From an uncultured Odoribacter sp. (GTDB lineage Bacteria; Bacteroidota; Bacteroidia; Bacteroidales; Marinifilaceae), in NCBI GenBank assembly GCA_910578105.1, contig CAJTPD010000008.1, positions 1-64,000 on the forward strand: DNA of 64,000 bases, written 5' to 3'. Shown in pieces: positions 52,688-61,762 of the stretch. Below the pieces are notes generated by a model. The model made no database searches. It was given only the letters and a program-made list of their open reading frames with translations, and was not told the DNA's origin. A program made the position numbers and the translations under genes. Numbering within the stretch: the first letter of the stretch is position 1; each line of letters opens with the position of its first letter.

Positions 52688-53620
52688 ATGAAGGAAGAAA
52701 CAATTGTAGAAGCCCGGCATTTATCGCATCGTTATGCGGCGCAGTGGGCTATTCGTGACATTAATTTTGAAATCAGCCGGAAAGGGATTTTGGGGTTGTT
52801 GGGTTCCAACGGAGCAGGCAAATCAACGACGATGAATATTATTTGTGGTGTATTGAATCAAACGGAAGGCGAGGTGTTTATCAATGGTATCAATCTGAGG
52901 AAGGACCCGGTGGCGGCAAAGAAGTTTATCGGTTTTTTGCCGCAACGGCCGCCTTTGTATGCAGAGTTGTCGGTGGATGAGTATCTCACCTATTGTGCGC
53001 GTCTCCGGATGGTTGAACCTCGGGAGGTCCGTAAGGCGGTAGATGCGGCGGAAGCCAAATGTGGTATTACGCATTTCAAGAAACGGTTGATTGGCAATTT
53101 ATCCGGCGGTTATCAGCAACGGGTGGGGATAGCACAGGCTATTGTTCATGAACCGCTTTTTGTGGTGCTGGACGAACCGACTAATGGGCTGGACCCGGTG
53201 CAAATTGTCGAGGTGAGGCATTTGATTAAGGAAATTGCAACGGAGCGTGCTGTTTTACTGTCTACTCATATTTTGCCGGAGGTGCAGGCGACTTGCGATG
53301 AGATTAGGATGATTGAACATGGGCGTATGGTTTTTTCGGGTACGATGGATGAGTTTAATAATTACATGGAGCCTTGTTCTTTTTTGGTCACTTTCGGCAA
53401 TCCGCCGCTTCCGGAGGAATTGAAAAATGTGGAGGGAATTTCGGAGGTGGAGGTGTTGACGCCGCAACAGTTCCGGGTGTTTTTTGTTGCTCCGGCCGAT
53501 ATCACCCGGCAGGTCGTTGATTTGAGTGTTGTGAAGGGTTGGCAGTTGGAGGAAATTACATTAGAAAGGGAGTCGCTGGATACCATTTTTGCACGTTTAT
53601 CAAAGAATAGTAAAGTATGA
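52688..53620 (+). CDS. ABC transporter ATP-binding protein (GldA-like)
   Basis: This 310-residue ATPase has Walker A GLLGSNGAGKSTT, signature LSGGYQQRVGIAQAI, Walker B FVVLDEPTNGLDP, and the H-loop STHILPE. Similarity to GldA-type proteins fits the two GldF-GldG fusions that follow. The ATG at 52688 is chosen at the conserved start; an upstream frame to 52613 is not conserved. Its stop overlaps the next start (ATGA). Confidence 0.88.
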   Translation: MKEETIVEARHLSHRYAAQWAIRDINFEISRKGILGLLGSNGAGKSTTMNIICGVLNQTEGEVFINGINLRKDPVAAKKFIGFLPQRPPLYAELSVDEYLTYCARLRMVEPREVRKAVDAAEAKCGITHFKKRLIGNLSGGYQQRVGIAQAIVHEPLFVVLDEPTNGLDPVQIVEVRHLIKEIATERAVLLSTHILPEVQATCDEIRMIEHGRMVFSGTMDEFNNYMEPCSFLVTFGNPPLPEELKNVEGISEVEVLTPQQFRVFFVAPADITRQVVDLSVVKGWQLEEITLERESLDTIFARLSKNSKV

Positions 53621-55926
53621 GGCTGAAAAATTTAGATATGATTGGCCGGATTGCCGGAACGGAATTAAGGGTGATTTTTTACTCGCCTGTGGCCTGGCTG
53701 ATTTGGATTGTATTTGCGGTGCAATGCGGTATTGCCTTTTGCGATGTGGTTTGGCCTGCGATTAAGTATCAGTCGCTGGGGCATGAAGGCTCTGCACTGA
53801 CGAACGGTATATTTGCCGGTGGAAACGGTGTATTTCCCGTTATGCTGGAGTATTTGTATTTTTATATTCCTTTGTTGACGATGGGACTGATGAGCCGGGA
53901 GTTCAGTTCCGGTTCTGTGAAGTTGTTGTATTCCTCTCCTGTGACAAGTGGTCAGATTGTACTGGGAAAATATTTGTCGGTGATGGTTTATTGTGCTGTG
54001 TTGCTTTCGGTGATATTACTATATGTTGTTTTGGGTGTACTCACCATTGACCACATAGATGTGGGTTTAATTTTTTCAAACTTCCTCGGGATGTATTTGT
54101 TGATTTGTGCGTATGCGGTGATTGGTTTGTTTATGTCTTGTCTGACTTCTTACCAGGTGGTGGCGGCGATCGGTACGTTGGCGTTTCTGTCTTTTCTGAA
54201 TTATGTCGGAGGTGTCGGGCAGGATATTCCTTTTATCCGGGATGTCACTTATTGGCTGGCTTTGAATGGTCGGGCGGGTTCGTTTATTGTCGGGTTAGTG
54301 AGTACGGAGAATGTGGTTTATTTTTTGGTGGTGATTGTGGTTTTTCTGTTGTTTTCTGTCTGGAGAGTGCAGGCTGTCCGGGGGAGGAAATCGAAAAAGG
54401 GAGTATTGGTGAGGGTGCTCGGTGTTATTGTGGGAGTTGTTGTCGTGAGCTATTTTTCTTCGCGTCCGGTGCTGACTTGGTATTGGGATATGACGGCAAT
54501 TCAAAGTAATACGATTTCGAAGGTTTCACAGGATTTGTTGCACCAATTGGACGGTGAACTGAAGATAACGACTTATGTGAATCTGTTGGATGGTAATTAT
54601 GTCAGTGGTCTGCCGTCTGCCCGTAAAAGGGATTTTGAACGCTTCCGGCCTTATGCGCGTTTTAAGCGTAATCTGAAATTGGATTATGTGTATTATTATG
54701 ACCATGTTGAAGATAAGTATTTGGATGAGTTGTATCCCGGATTGTCTGACAGGGAACGGGCGGAAAAGATTTGCGAGGCCAGGGGATTGGATTTGAGTAT
54801 GTTTTTGGCTCCGGAGGAGATTCGGCAGCAGGTGGATTTGAGTGGAGAACAGAATCGTTTTGTACGCCGGATTGAATGGAAGGGAGAGAAAGAGGTGTGG
54901 TTGAGGGTATATAAGGATATGTACATTTTCCCCAGTGAAGCAGAGGTAGCTGCTGCTTTGAAAAGTCTGTTGGTGAAACCTCTCCGGTTGGCTTTTCTGA
55001 CAGGACATGGGGAGCGGGGGATTGATAACCGAAGGGATGAGTCGTATACTTTTTTTTCTAATGAAATCACTTCCCGTAATTCGCTGATAAATCAAGGATT
55101 TGAAGTGACTCAATTGTCGCTTGCCGGACGGACCGGAATTCCGGAAACGGTGGATATTTTAGTTATTGCGGATGTCCGGGAGGCTATTCGGGAGGATGAG
55201 CTCCGGATGATTGCGGATTATGTTGACCGTGGCGGGAATTTGATGGTGTTGGGAGAGCCGGGGGCTCAGGAGTGGATGAATCCGGTTGTGAGTCGTTTGG
55301 GGGTGGAATTCCGGGAAGGTATGCTGTTGCAGAGCCGGGACGGATATCCTTCTTCTTTGGTTGCGGCGGGGATTACTCCGGAGGGAACGGAAAAGTTTCC
55401 GGCTTACCGGGGGTTAAGAAAGTATGGTTTTCGTTTTTCTATGCCTCGGTGTGCAGGTCTTAGATGGCAAGATGCAGGTTTTGAGGTGGTTCCGGTGGTT
55501 TGGGCTTGTGACAGCAATAGTTGGTTGGCAGACCGGGTGTATCCGGATGATTTGCCGGGGGTGACGGGACGTCCGGAATGTTCAGCCGGGCAAGGATGGC
55601 CGGTAGTGGTGGCCTTGAGCCGGGAAGTGAACGGAAAAGAGCAGCGTATTTTGATAGCCGGAGACGCTGATTGCATCAGTAGCGGTGAGTTGAACCGTAT
55701 GCGTGAAGGAATCCGGACAGCTAATTTCTCGTTTGCTACCGAATCGTTCAGGTGGTTGGCGCAGAATGAGTTCCCAGTGTCTCTTCCGAGACCGGATTCC
55801 CGGGATAATTATTTGCACCTGACCCGGAAAGATATGCCTTGGCTGAAGTTTGGCACAATGGGTGTGTTGCCTTGTTTGCTGGCTTTTGCCTATGGAGTTG
55901 TGCGTTATAGAAGAAAAAGGTATTAA
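53617..55926 (+). CDS. GldF-GldG fusion ABC permease, copy 1
   Basis: This 769-residue protein begins with an ABC-2 permease (GldF-like, about 1-260, six membrane helices; TMGLMSREFSSGSVKLLYSS is the coupling region). A GldG-like extracytoplasmic domain follows (about 290-735), marked by RLAFLTGHGERG and NLMVLGEPG, then a C-terminal membrane helix at about 742-760. In gliding bacteria GldF and GldG are separate; here they are one chain. The ATPase upstream is translationally coupled. The substrate is unknown. Confidence 0.82.
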   Translation: MRLKNLDMIGRIAGTELRVIFYSPVAWLIWIVFAVQCGIAFCDVVWPAIKYQSLGHEGSALTNGIFAGGNGVFPVMLEYLYFYIPLLTMGLMSREFSSGSVKLLYSSPVTSGQIVLGKYLSVMVYCAVLLSVILLYVVLGVLTIDHIDVGLIFSNFLGMYLLICAYAVIGLFMSCLTSYQVVAAIGTLAFLSFLNYVGGVGQDIPFIRDVTYWLALNGRAGSFIVGLVSTENVVYFLVVIVVFLLFSVWRVQAVRGRKSKKGVLVRVLGVIVGVVVVSYFSSRPVLTWYWDMTAIQSNTISKVSQDLLHQLDGELKITTYVNLLDGNYVSGLPSARKRDFERFRPYARFKRNLKLDYVYYYDHVEDKYLDELYPGLSDRERAEKICEARGLDLSMFLAPEEIRQQVDLSGEQNRFVRRIEWKGEKEVWLRVYKDMYIFPSEAEVAAALKSLLVKPLRLAFLTGHGERGIDNRRDESYTFFSNEITSRNSLINQGFEVTQLSLAGRTGIPETVDILVIADVREAIREDELRMIADYVDRGGNLMVLGEPGAQEWMNPVVSRLGVEFREGMLLQSRDGYPSSLVAAGITPEGTEKFPAYRGLRKYGFRFSMPRCAGLRWQDAGFEVVPVVWACDSNSWLADRVYPDDLPGVTGRPECSAGQGWPVVVALSREVNGKEQRILIAGDADCISSGELNRMREGIRTANFSFATESFRWLAQNEFPVSLPRPDSRDNYLHLTRKDMPWLKFGTMGVLPCLLAFAYGVVRYRRKRY

Positions 55927-55944
55927 GTTTAAAAGAGTGTTGAA

Positions 55945-58161
55945 ATGAAAACGATATTTAGAATTGCAGAAACGGAACTGCGTTTGTTTTTCTATTCTCC
56001 GATTGCCTGGCTGATTCTGATTATTTTTGCTTTTCAGGCCGGGATTGCATTTTGCGACTCATTGGGATTTCAGTTGCAGAACAAGGCCTTAGGACGTGAT
56101 TCTATCGCTTATCAGACTATTCTTTTGTTGTTGATAGATAAGGCTGCATTTCATCAGATGCTGACTAATCTTTATTTGTATATTCCTTTGTTGACCATGG
56201 CTTTGATGAGCCGGGAATATAGTTCGGGCACCATAAAGTTGTTGTACTCGTCACCGGTGACTGACCGGCAGGTTATCGGTGGTAAGTTTCTGGCGATGGT
56301 GATGTATGGAGGAGTGATGCTTGTTTTTTTGGTAATTCAAACTGTATTTGCTGCCGTTTTTGTAAAGCATTTGGATGTTCCTTTGGCTTTGTCCGGAATG
56401 TTAGGGATATTTTTAGTGTTGTGTGCCTATTCGGCTATCGGTCTTTTTATGTCGGTGTTGACTTCCTATCAGCTTGTTGCGGCTATCGGTACGTTATTGG
56501 TGTTGAGTGCTTTGAATTTTATCGGTATGCTTTGGCAGGATATTCCGGTGGCCCGGGAAATTACCTGGTGGCTGTCGATATCAGGCCGGGCGAAAACTTT
56601 CCTGTCGGGTTTGATTAGTAGTGAGGATGTGGTGTATTTTTTGGTGGTCATTGCTTTGTTTTTGGAATTGTCTGTGTTGAAATTGCAATCGGCACGGCAG
56701 CATTATTCTTTGGGGTGGCAGGTTGTGCGTTATGGCGGAGTGGTATGTGTGGCCTTGGGGTTAGGTTATCTGACTTCAAAACCGTTGTTTATGCATTATT
56801 ATGATGTGACAGAAACAAAGCATAATACGATAACTGCAGAGGGACAACGGGTTATGGGGTTGATGGATGATCAATTGACGATTACGATGTATGTTAATTT
56901 GTTGGATAGAAACTATTGGTTGGGTATGCCTGAACGACAGATGTCAAATCTTCGTGAGTTGAAACCGTTTTTGCGTTTTAAACCGGATACCCGGCTGGAA
57001 TATGTTTATTTTTATGATGAAACGGATAATCCCCGTTATACCGGTAAGGCGGCTCTGTTATCTTTGAAGGAGCAGATGCTAAAAGCCTGTGACGATGAAG
57101 ATTTAGACCCGGCTATGTTTTTATCCCCGGAGGAAATCCGGCAGAGGATTGACCTAACATCGGAAGGAAACCGCGTGGTTTATCAGTTGGAGCGTGCCAA
57201 TGGCCGGAAGGCTTTTCTGCGTTTTTATGATGGTTCGGATATCAAACCGGGGGAGACAGAGATTACGGCAGCGATGAAATGTTTGGTTACCGATGTTCCC
57301 AAGGTTGCATTTTTGACCGGCCACGGAGAAAGGAGTCTGTACCGGAAAGATGAAACGGGGTTGTATTCATTGTTGCGGAGGAATAGGCGAAATGCTTTGG
57401 TGAATCAGGGATTTATAGTGGATACGCTTTGTCTGACCGGTCGGGAGGTTATTCCGGAAGATGTCGATATACTGGTTATTGCAGCCCCGGAAAAGAGTTT
57501 TTCTGCCGGGGAGCTGGAATTGCTGAATTCCTATATAGCCAAGGGTGGCAATCTGATTGTGGCCGGAGAGCCGGAGAAGCAAAAGGCGTTGAATGAGTTA
57601 GTGAGGGGGTGGGGAGTGTGTTATAAGCCGGAGGAGTTATTGCAGGGGAATATGCCGGATTTAGCCGAAAATCTGATTGTTGCGGATATTTCGGAGGCCG
57701 GAATCCGGCAGACCGGCATCGGTGCCGGGCTGAAAGCCAGGAATTACCAGGTTGCTTTCCCGGGAACAGTGGCTTTAACTTTTGCTCCGGGTTCCGGATT
57801 TTTGGGTGCTCCTGTGGTGGAGCGTGCCGGAGATACGCTGATGTTGGTTTTGAGACGGCAGTTGGGAGAGAAAGAACAACGGATTATGGTGAGCGGTGAT
57901 GCCGATTGGTTCAGTTCGGGTGGTGTGTCTATACAGAAAGATAATGTCAGCCTGAATAATTTCGGCCTGTTAATGGAAATGTTGCATTATATGACTTACG
58001 GAGCATTTCCGGTAGATAACGGGCGTCCTTCGCCTACGGACGATGCGTTATACCTGAATCATACTGATATTTGGTGGATAAAGGGATTTTTTATTTATCT
58101 CATTCCGTTTAGTCTGCTGGTCGGGGCTGTCTGGATTACCATGAAACGGAAAAAGCGATAG
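55945..58161 (+). CDS. GldF-GldG fusion ABC permease, copy 2
   Basis: This is a paralogue of the previous gene, 738 residues with the same order of permease, GldG-like domain (KVAFLTGHGERS, NLIVAGEPE) and terminal helix. LTMALMSREYSSGTIKLLYS matches copy 1 closely, so the pair arose by duplication. It starts 18 bp after copy 1. Two fusions with one ATPase suggest a heterodimeric transporter. It ends before the second promoter block. Confidence 0.82.
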   Translation: MKTIFRIAETELRLFFYSPIAWLILIIFAFQAGIAFCDSLGFQLQNKALGRDSIAYQTILLLLIDKAAFHQMLTNLYLYIPLLTMALMSREYSSGTIKLLYSSPVTDRQVIGGKFLAMVMYGGVMLVFLVIQTVFAAVFVKHLDVPLALSGMLGIFLVLCAYSAIGLFMSVLTSYQLVAAIGTLLVLSALNFIGMLWQDIPVAREITWWLSISGRAKTFLSGLISSEDVVYFLVVIALFLELSVLKLQSARQHYSLGWQVVRYGGVVCVALGLGYLTSKPLFMHYYDVTETKHNTITAEGQRVMGLMDDQLTITMYVNLLDRNYWLGMPERQMSNLRELKPFLRFKPDTRLEYVYFYDETDNPRYTGKAALLSLKEQMLKACDDEDLDPAMFLSPEEIRQRIDLTSEGNRVVYQLERANGRKAFLRFYDGSDIKPGETEITAAMKCLVTDVPKVAFLTGHGERSLYRKDETGLYSLLRRNRRNALVNQGFIVDTLCLTGREVIPEDVDILVIAAPEKSFSAGELELLNSYIAKGGNLIVAGEPEKQKALNELVRGWGVCYKPEELLQGNMPDLAENLIVADISEAGIRQTGIGAGLKARNYQVAFPGTVALTFAPGSGFLGAPVVERAGDTLMLVLRRQLGEKEQRIMVSGDADWFSSGGVSIQKDNVSLNNFGLLMEMLHYMTYGAFPVDNGRPSPTDDALYLNHTDIWWIKGFFIYLIPFSLLVGAVWITMKRKKR

Positions 58162-58193
58162 TGTGAAAAATATCTTAAAAAAAAGCGGTTGCC

Positions 58194-58222
58194 TATTCAT
58201 CCTTTTGTTTTATAGATGTGTT
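58194..58222 (+). promoter_or_regulatory. Probable ECF-sigma promoter of susC
   Basis: TATTCATCCTTTT (58194-58206), N10, TGTGTT (58217-58222) is the same as the block before fecR. Transcription would begin roughly 100 nt before the susC ATG, leaving room for the hairpin at 58247-58275 in the leader. Confidence 0.65.
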
Positions 58223-58246
58223 ATATATAAAAAGGACTCTGAAAAA

Positions 58247-58275
58247 ACGGAAGATTATTGGGGATAATCTTCCGT
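58247..58275 (+). promoter_or_regulatory. Perfect hairpin in the susC leader
   Basis: ACGGAAGATTAT (58247-58258) pairs perfectly with ATAATCTTCCGT (58264-58275) around TGGGG. No strong T-run follows, so it is more likely an mRNA stability or control element than a terminator, though weak termination of the upstream operon is possible. Confidence 0.55.
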
Positions 58276-58327
58276 AAATTACTCAGTATTATGTGTTACT
58301 GTCAATAACTACTAAGCCTGTAAAATT

Positions 58328-61300
58328 ATGAAAAAAAAGTGGAATTTTTTACGAAAAATCGTTTTGTTACAGTTGAATTTTTCTGTAGGCAGAACGGGAT
58401 TTCTGTTGTTGCTCATCTTATTTACCGCGATTCAGGCGAAAGCCTGGTCACAATCCCGCATCACGGTCGGGATGCAGGGAGCAACTATTGATGAAGTGAT
58501 AAAAGAAGTGCGGGAAACGTCCGGATACCGTTTTTTGTACCGGGTGGAGGAAGTGAACAGGTTCGGAAAGAGAGATATAGATGTCCGGGATGCGGAGGTC
58601 AGCGATTTTCTTGAGCAGTTGTTGCGGAATACTGACCTGACTTATGAGGTGGAAAATGAGGTCATTATTATCCGTCCCGGGCAAAAAAAAGCTATGCCTC
58701 AGGTGAAGGTGTTGGTGGTCAGTGGAAAAGTGACTGATGAGAAAAATATGGCTTTGCCGGGAGCTACGGTATTGTTGAAGGGTACTTCTTACGGGGTGGT
58801 GACCGATGCGAATGGAAAATTCCGTATGGAGGTTCCCGAAAAGGATAGCGTAATGTTGTTGGTTTCGTTTGTCGGTATGGAGACACAGCAGGTTTTTGCG
58901 GGGAAAGGACAGACGGAAATTCTGGTATCCCTGAATCCGGATGTAAAGGAAATGCAGGAGGTGGTGGTGACCGGATATGGAAATGTCCGGAAAACAAGTT
59001 TTACGGGAAATTCGGTAACAGTGTCCAAAGAGGAACTGATGGCCGTATCTAAATCGAATGTCATCAAGGCTTTGCAGACTTTTGACCCTTCTTTCCGTAT
59101 TCAGACGAACAATGACTGGGGGTCGGACCCGAATGCTTTGCCTGAGATGTACGTCCGGGGACGTTCGGGTATAGGCGGTGTAAAGGAACTGGACCGTGAT
59201 CCTTTGACGAAATCGGCTTTGAAAGATAATCCCAATTTGCCGACTTTTATTATGGATGGTTTTCAGATTAGTGTGGAGCAGTTGTATGATATGGACCCTA
59301 ACCGTATTGAAAGCATAACGATATTGAAAGATGCTGCTGCGACGGCATTGTACGGTTCGCGGGCAGCCAATGGCGTAGTGGTGATTACAACGGTTGCTCC
59401 GAAGCCGGGAAAACTGAATGTATCCTATAATTTTACAGGAGATGTGACTATACCGGATTTGTCGGATTACAACCTTATGAATGCTTCGGAGAAGTTGGAA
59501 ACGGAAGTGGCTGCGGGAGTATATAAAGATTTGGCAGAAAGGTCTGCTACCAATCCACTGGCAGCAGAGCAGGAGTATTATGCGAAGCTGGCTTCTATTA
59601 CGAGGGGTGTGGATACGTACTGGCTTTCCAAACCTTTGCAGACTTCTTTCAATCATAAGCACAGTCTGAATATTGACGGCGGTTCGGATAATTTTCGTTT
59701 TGGCATTCAATTGAATTACAATAATGAGGACGGGGTGATGAAGGAATCGTTCCGCAACCGGGTCGGTGTCGGTGTTTATTTGGATTACCGAATCGGTTCG
59801 TTTCAGTTGAAGAATATGGTGACTTATACGAATACCCGTTCGCAGGAATCGCCGTATGGCAGTTTTTCGGATTATACGAGTGTTCAGCCTTATGACCCGT
59901 ATAAAGATGACAATGGAAATTATTTGGAAAGACTTCCGGCGTGGGACGGAAGGACCAGTAATCGTAAAAATCCTTTGTATGAATCCACTTTGGCCAATTA
60001 TGATAAGGCGAAGTATGAGGAATTTATTAATAATCTGGGCATTAATTGGAATATTGTTACCGGATTGTTGTGGAAGACACAATTCAGTCTGACCCGAAAA
60101 GTATCCGAGAATGAGCGTTTTTTAGACCCGTTGTCTGCCAAAAACGCTGAGCCGCAGAGTGCCGGACATCCTTCTTCCGGTGAGTTGCATACCAACAAGG
60201 GAAGTGAATTTTATTGGGATTTGTCTTCGACTTTGTCTTATAACCGTTCGATAGAAAAACATCATATCAATGTGTTGGCTGGTGTGAATGCCCGTTCGGT
60301 CAAGACGAAAAATCTTTCGGCTTTTTACCGGGGGTTCCCTTCCGGTGCGTTGAATTCTCCGAATTATGCAGAGGAGATTGTTGAAAAGCCTGTGAGTTCG
60401 GATAATTCTACCCGCTTGATTGGTTTTTTGGGTACGTTGAATTATAGTTATAATGACATCTACCTGATGGATGCTTCTGTCCGTATGGACGGTTCGTCGG
60501 AATTCGGTTCCGACAAGCGTTTTGCTCCTTTCTGGTCACTTGGGGCTGGTATCAATATTCACAATTATGGGTTTATGAAAGGATTGGCTTTATTGGATTT
60601 ATTGAAAGTGCGGGCTTCTTACGGGGAAACCGGAAAAGTGAATTTCCCGCCTTATGTGGCCCGGACAATTTATCAAATGTTTACGGACGGCTGGTATAAA
60701 ACCGGATTCGGAGGTACGTTGAAAGCGTTGGGAAATTCTCGTCTGACCTGGGAAACCACGAATACCTGGGATGCCGGAGTGGAATTGAGTTTGTGGAAGC
60801 GGTTGTTGTATATGAAAGCTACGTGGTACCAGAAAAAAACGGTCGACTTGGTAAATTCAGTGACTATCCCCAGTTCTACCGGATTTACAACTTATATGGA
60901 TAATATCGGTGAAGTGGAAAATAAAGGATATGAACTGGAATTCCGGAGTGAGGTGGTGAAACGGAAAGATTTGTTCGTTGCTCTTTTTGCTAATCTGGCC
61001 CACAATAAGAACAAGATTCTGAAAATTTCGGAAAGTCTGAAAGCTTATAATGACCGGGTGAAAGACCATTTTGCAAACAGTAACCGTTTTGACGGTTCGA
61101 ATACCAAACCTTTTACGCAGTACGTTGAAGGGGGTTCGTTGACCTCTATCTGGGGTGTGCCTTCTTTGGGAATAGATCCGGCCACCGGAAATGAGATTTT
61201 TGTACGCCCTGACGGCAGTATCACAAGTGCATGGAACACTGGAGATCAGGTGGTACTGGGAGATTCCGAACCCAAAGTGCAGGGTACATTCGGGGTAAAT

Positions 61301-61744
61301 GCAACCTGGAAAAATCTGAGTTTGTATATGACTTTTATGTATGAAGCAGGAGGTCAGATTTATAATAGTACATTGGTTGACAAGGTGGAGGATGTGAATG
61401 TCTACACTTCGAATGTAGATAAACGGGTGTTGACGGAACGCTGGAAAAATCCCGGCGACAAAGCCCGCTACCGGAAATTGGTCAGCGGAGTTGGCGGCAG
61501 TATTATGCGGACGCGTCCGACTTCCCGGTTTGTTGAAGATAATAACGTGTTGACGTTGAATTCTGTTTCTTTGGGATATGATTTCGACGCCGGACAGAAA
61601 TGGATGAAAACGATAGGATTGAGTTTGCTGCGTTTTGAAATCGGTGCAAATGACTTGTGCCACTGGTCGTCCGTGAAAGTGGAAAGGGGTTTGAATTATC
61701 CTTATGCCCGGAGTTTTAATTTTTCGTTGAAAGCTGCGTTTTAA
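58328..61744 (+). CDS. SusC/RagA-family TonB-dependent transporter with STN domain
   Basis: This outer-membrane transporter has 1138 residues. A signal peptide runs to about 41 (AKAWSQ), the STN signalling domain spans about 45-115, a carboxypeptidase-D-like domain about 130-210 (VSGKVTDEKNMALPGATV), and the plug starts at EVVVTGYGNVRKTSFTG. The SusC signature LKDAAATALYGSRAANGVVV follows, then the beta-barrel to the C-terminal Phe. STN-bearing SusC proteins report substrate binding to FecR. It forms the uptake pair with SusD 18 bp downstream. Confidence 0.95.
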   Translation: MKKKWNFLRKIVLLQLNFSVGRTGFLLLLILFTAIQAKAWSQSRITVGMQGATIDEVIKEVRETSGYRFLYRVEEVNRFGKRDIDVRDAEVSDFLEQLLRNTDLTYEVENEVIIIRPGQKKAMPQVKVLVVSGKVTDEKNMALPGATVLLKGTSYGVVTDANGKFRMEVPEKDSVMLLVSFVGMETQQVFAGKGQTEILVSLNPDVKEMQEVVVTGYGNVRKTSFTGNSVTVSKEELMAVSKSNVIKALQTFDPSFRIQTNNDWGSDPNALPEMYVRGRSGIGGVKELDRDPLTKSALKDNPNLPTFIMDGFQISVEQLYDMDPNRIESITILKDAAATALYGSRAANGVVVITTVAPKPGKLNVSYNFTGDVTIPDLSDYNLMNASEKLETEVAAGVYKDLAERSATNPLAAEQEYYAKLASITRGVDTYWLSKPLQTSFNHKHSLNIDGGSDNFRFGIQLNYNNEDGVMKESFRNRVGVGVYLDYRIGSFQLKNMVTYTNTRSQESPYGSFSDYTSVQPYDPYKDDNGNYLERLPAWDGRTSNRKNPLYESTLANYDKAKYEEFINNLGINWNIVTGLLWKTQFSLTRKVSENERFLDPLSAKNAEPQSAGHPSSGELHTNKGSEFYWDLSSTLSYNRSIEKHHINVLAGVNARSVKTKNLSAFYRGFPSGALNSPNYAEEIVEKPVSSDNSTRLIGFLGTLNYSYNDIYLMDASVRMDGSSEFGSDKRFAPFWSLGAGINIHNYGFMKGLALLDLLKVRASYGETGKVNFPPYVARTIYQMFTDGWYKTGFGGTLKALGNSRLTWETTNTWDAGVELSLWKRLLYMKATWYQKKTVDLVNSVTIPSSTGFTTYMDNIGEVENKGYELEFRSEVVKRKDLFVALFANLAHNKNKILKISESLKAYNDRVKDHFANSNRFDGSNTKPFTQYVEGGSLTSIWGVPSLGIDPATGNEIFVRPDGSITSAWNTGDQVVLGDSEPKVQGTFGVNATWKNLSLYMTFMYEAGGQIYNSTLVDKVEDVNVYTSNVDKRVLTERWKNPGDKARYRKLVSGVGGSIMRTRPTSRFVEDNNVLTLNSVSLGYDFDAGQKWMKTIGLSLLRFEIGANDLCHWSSVKVERGLNYPYARSFNFSLKAAF

Positions 61745-61762
61745 TGTTTAAAGTTGGATATT

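Noticed and set aside
58448..60082. 544-codon open frame opposite susC
   Set aside because: It is an antisense shadow of a G/T-rich gene; the sense strand encodes a full SusC with all motifs.
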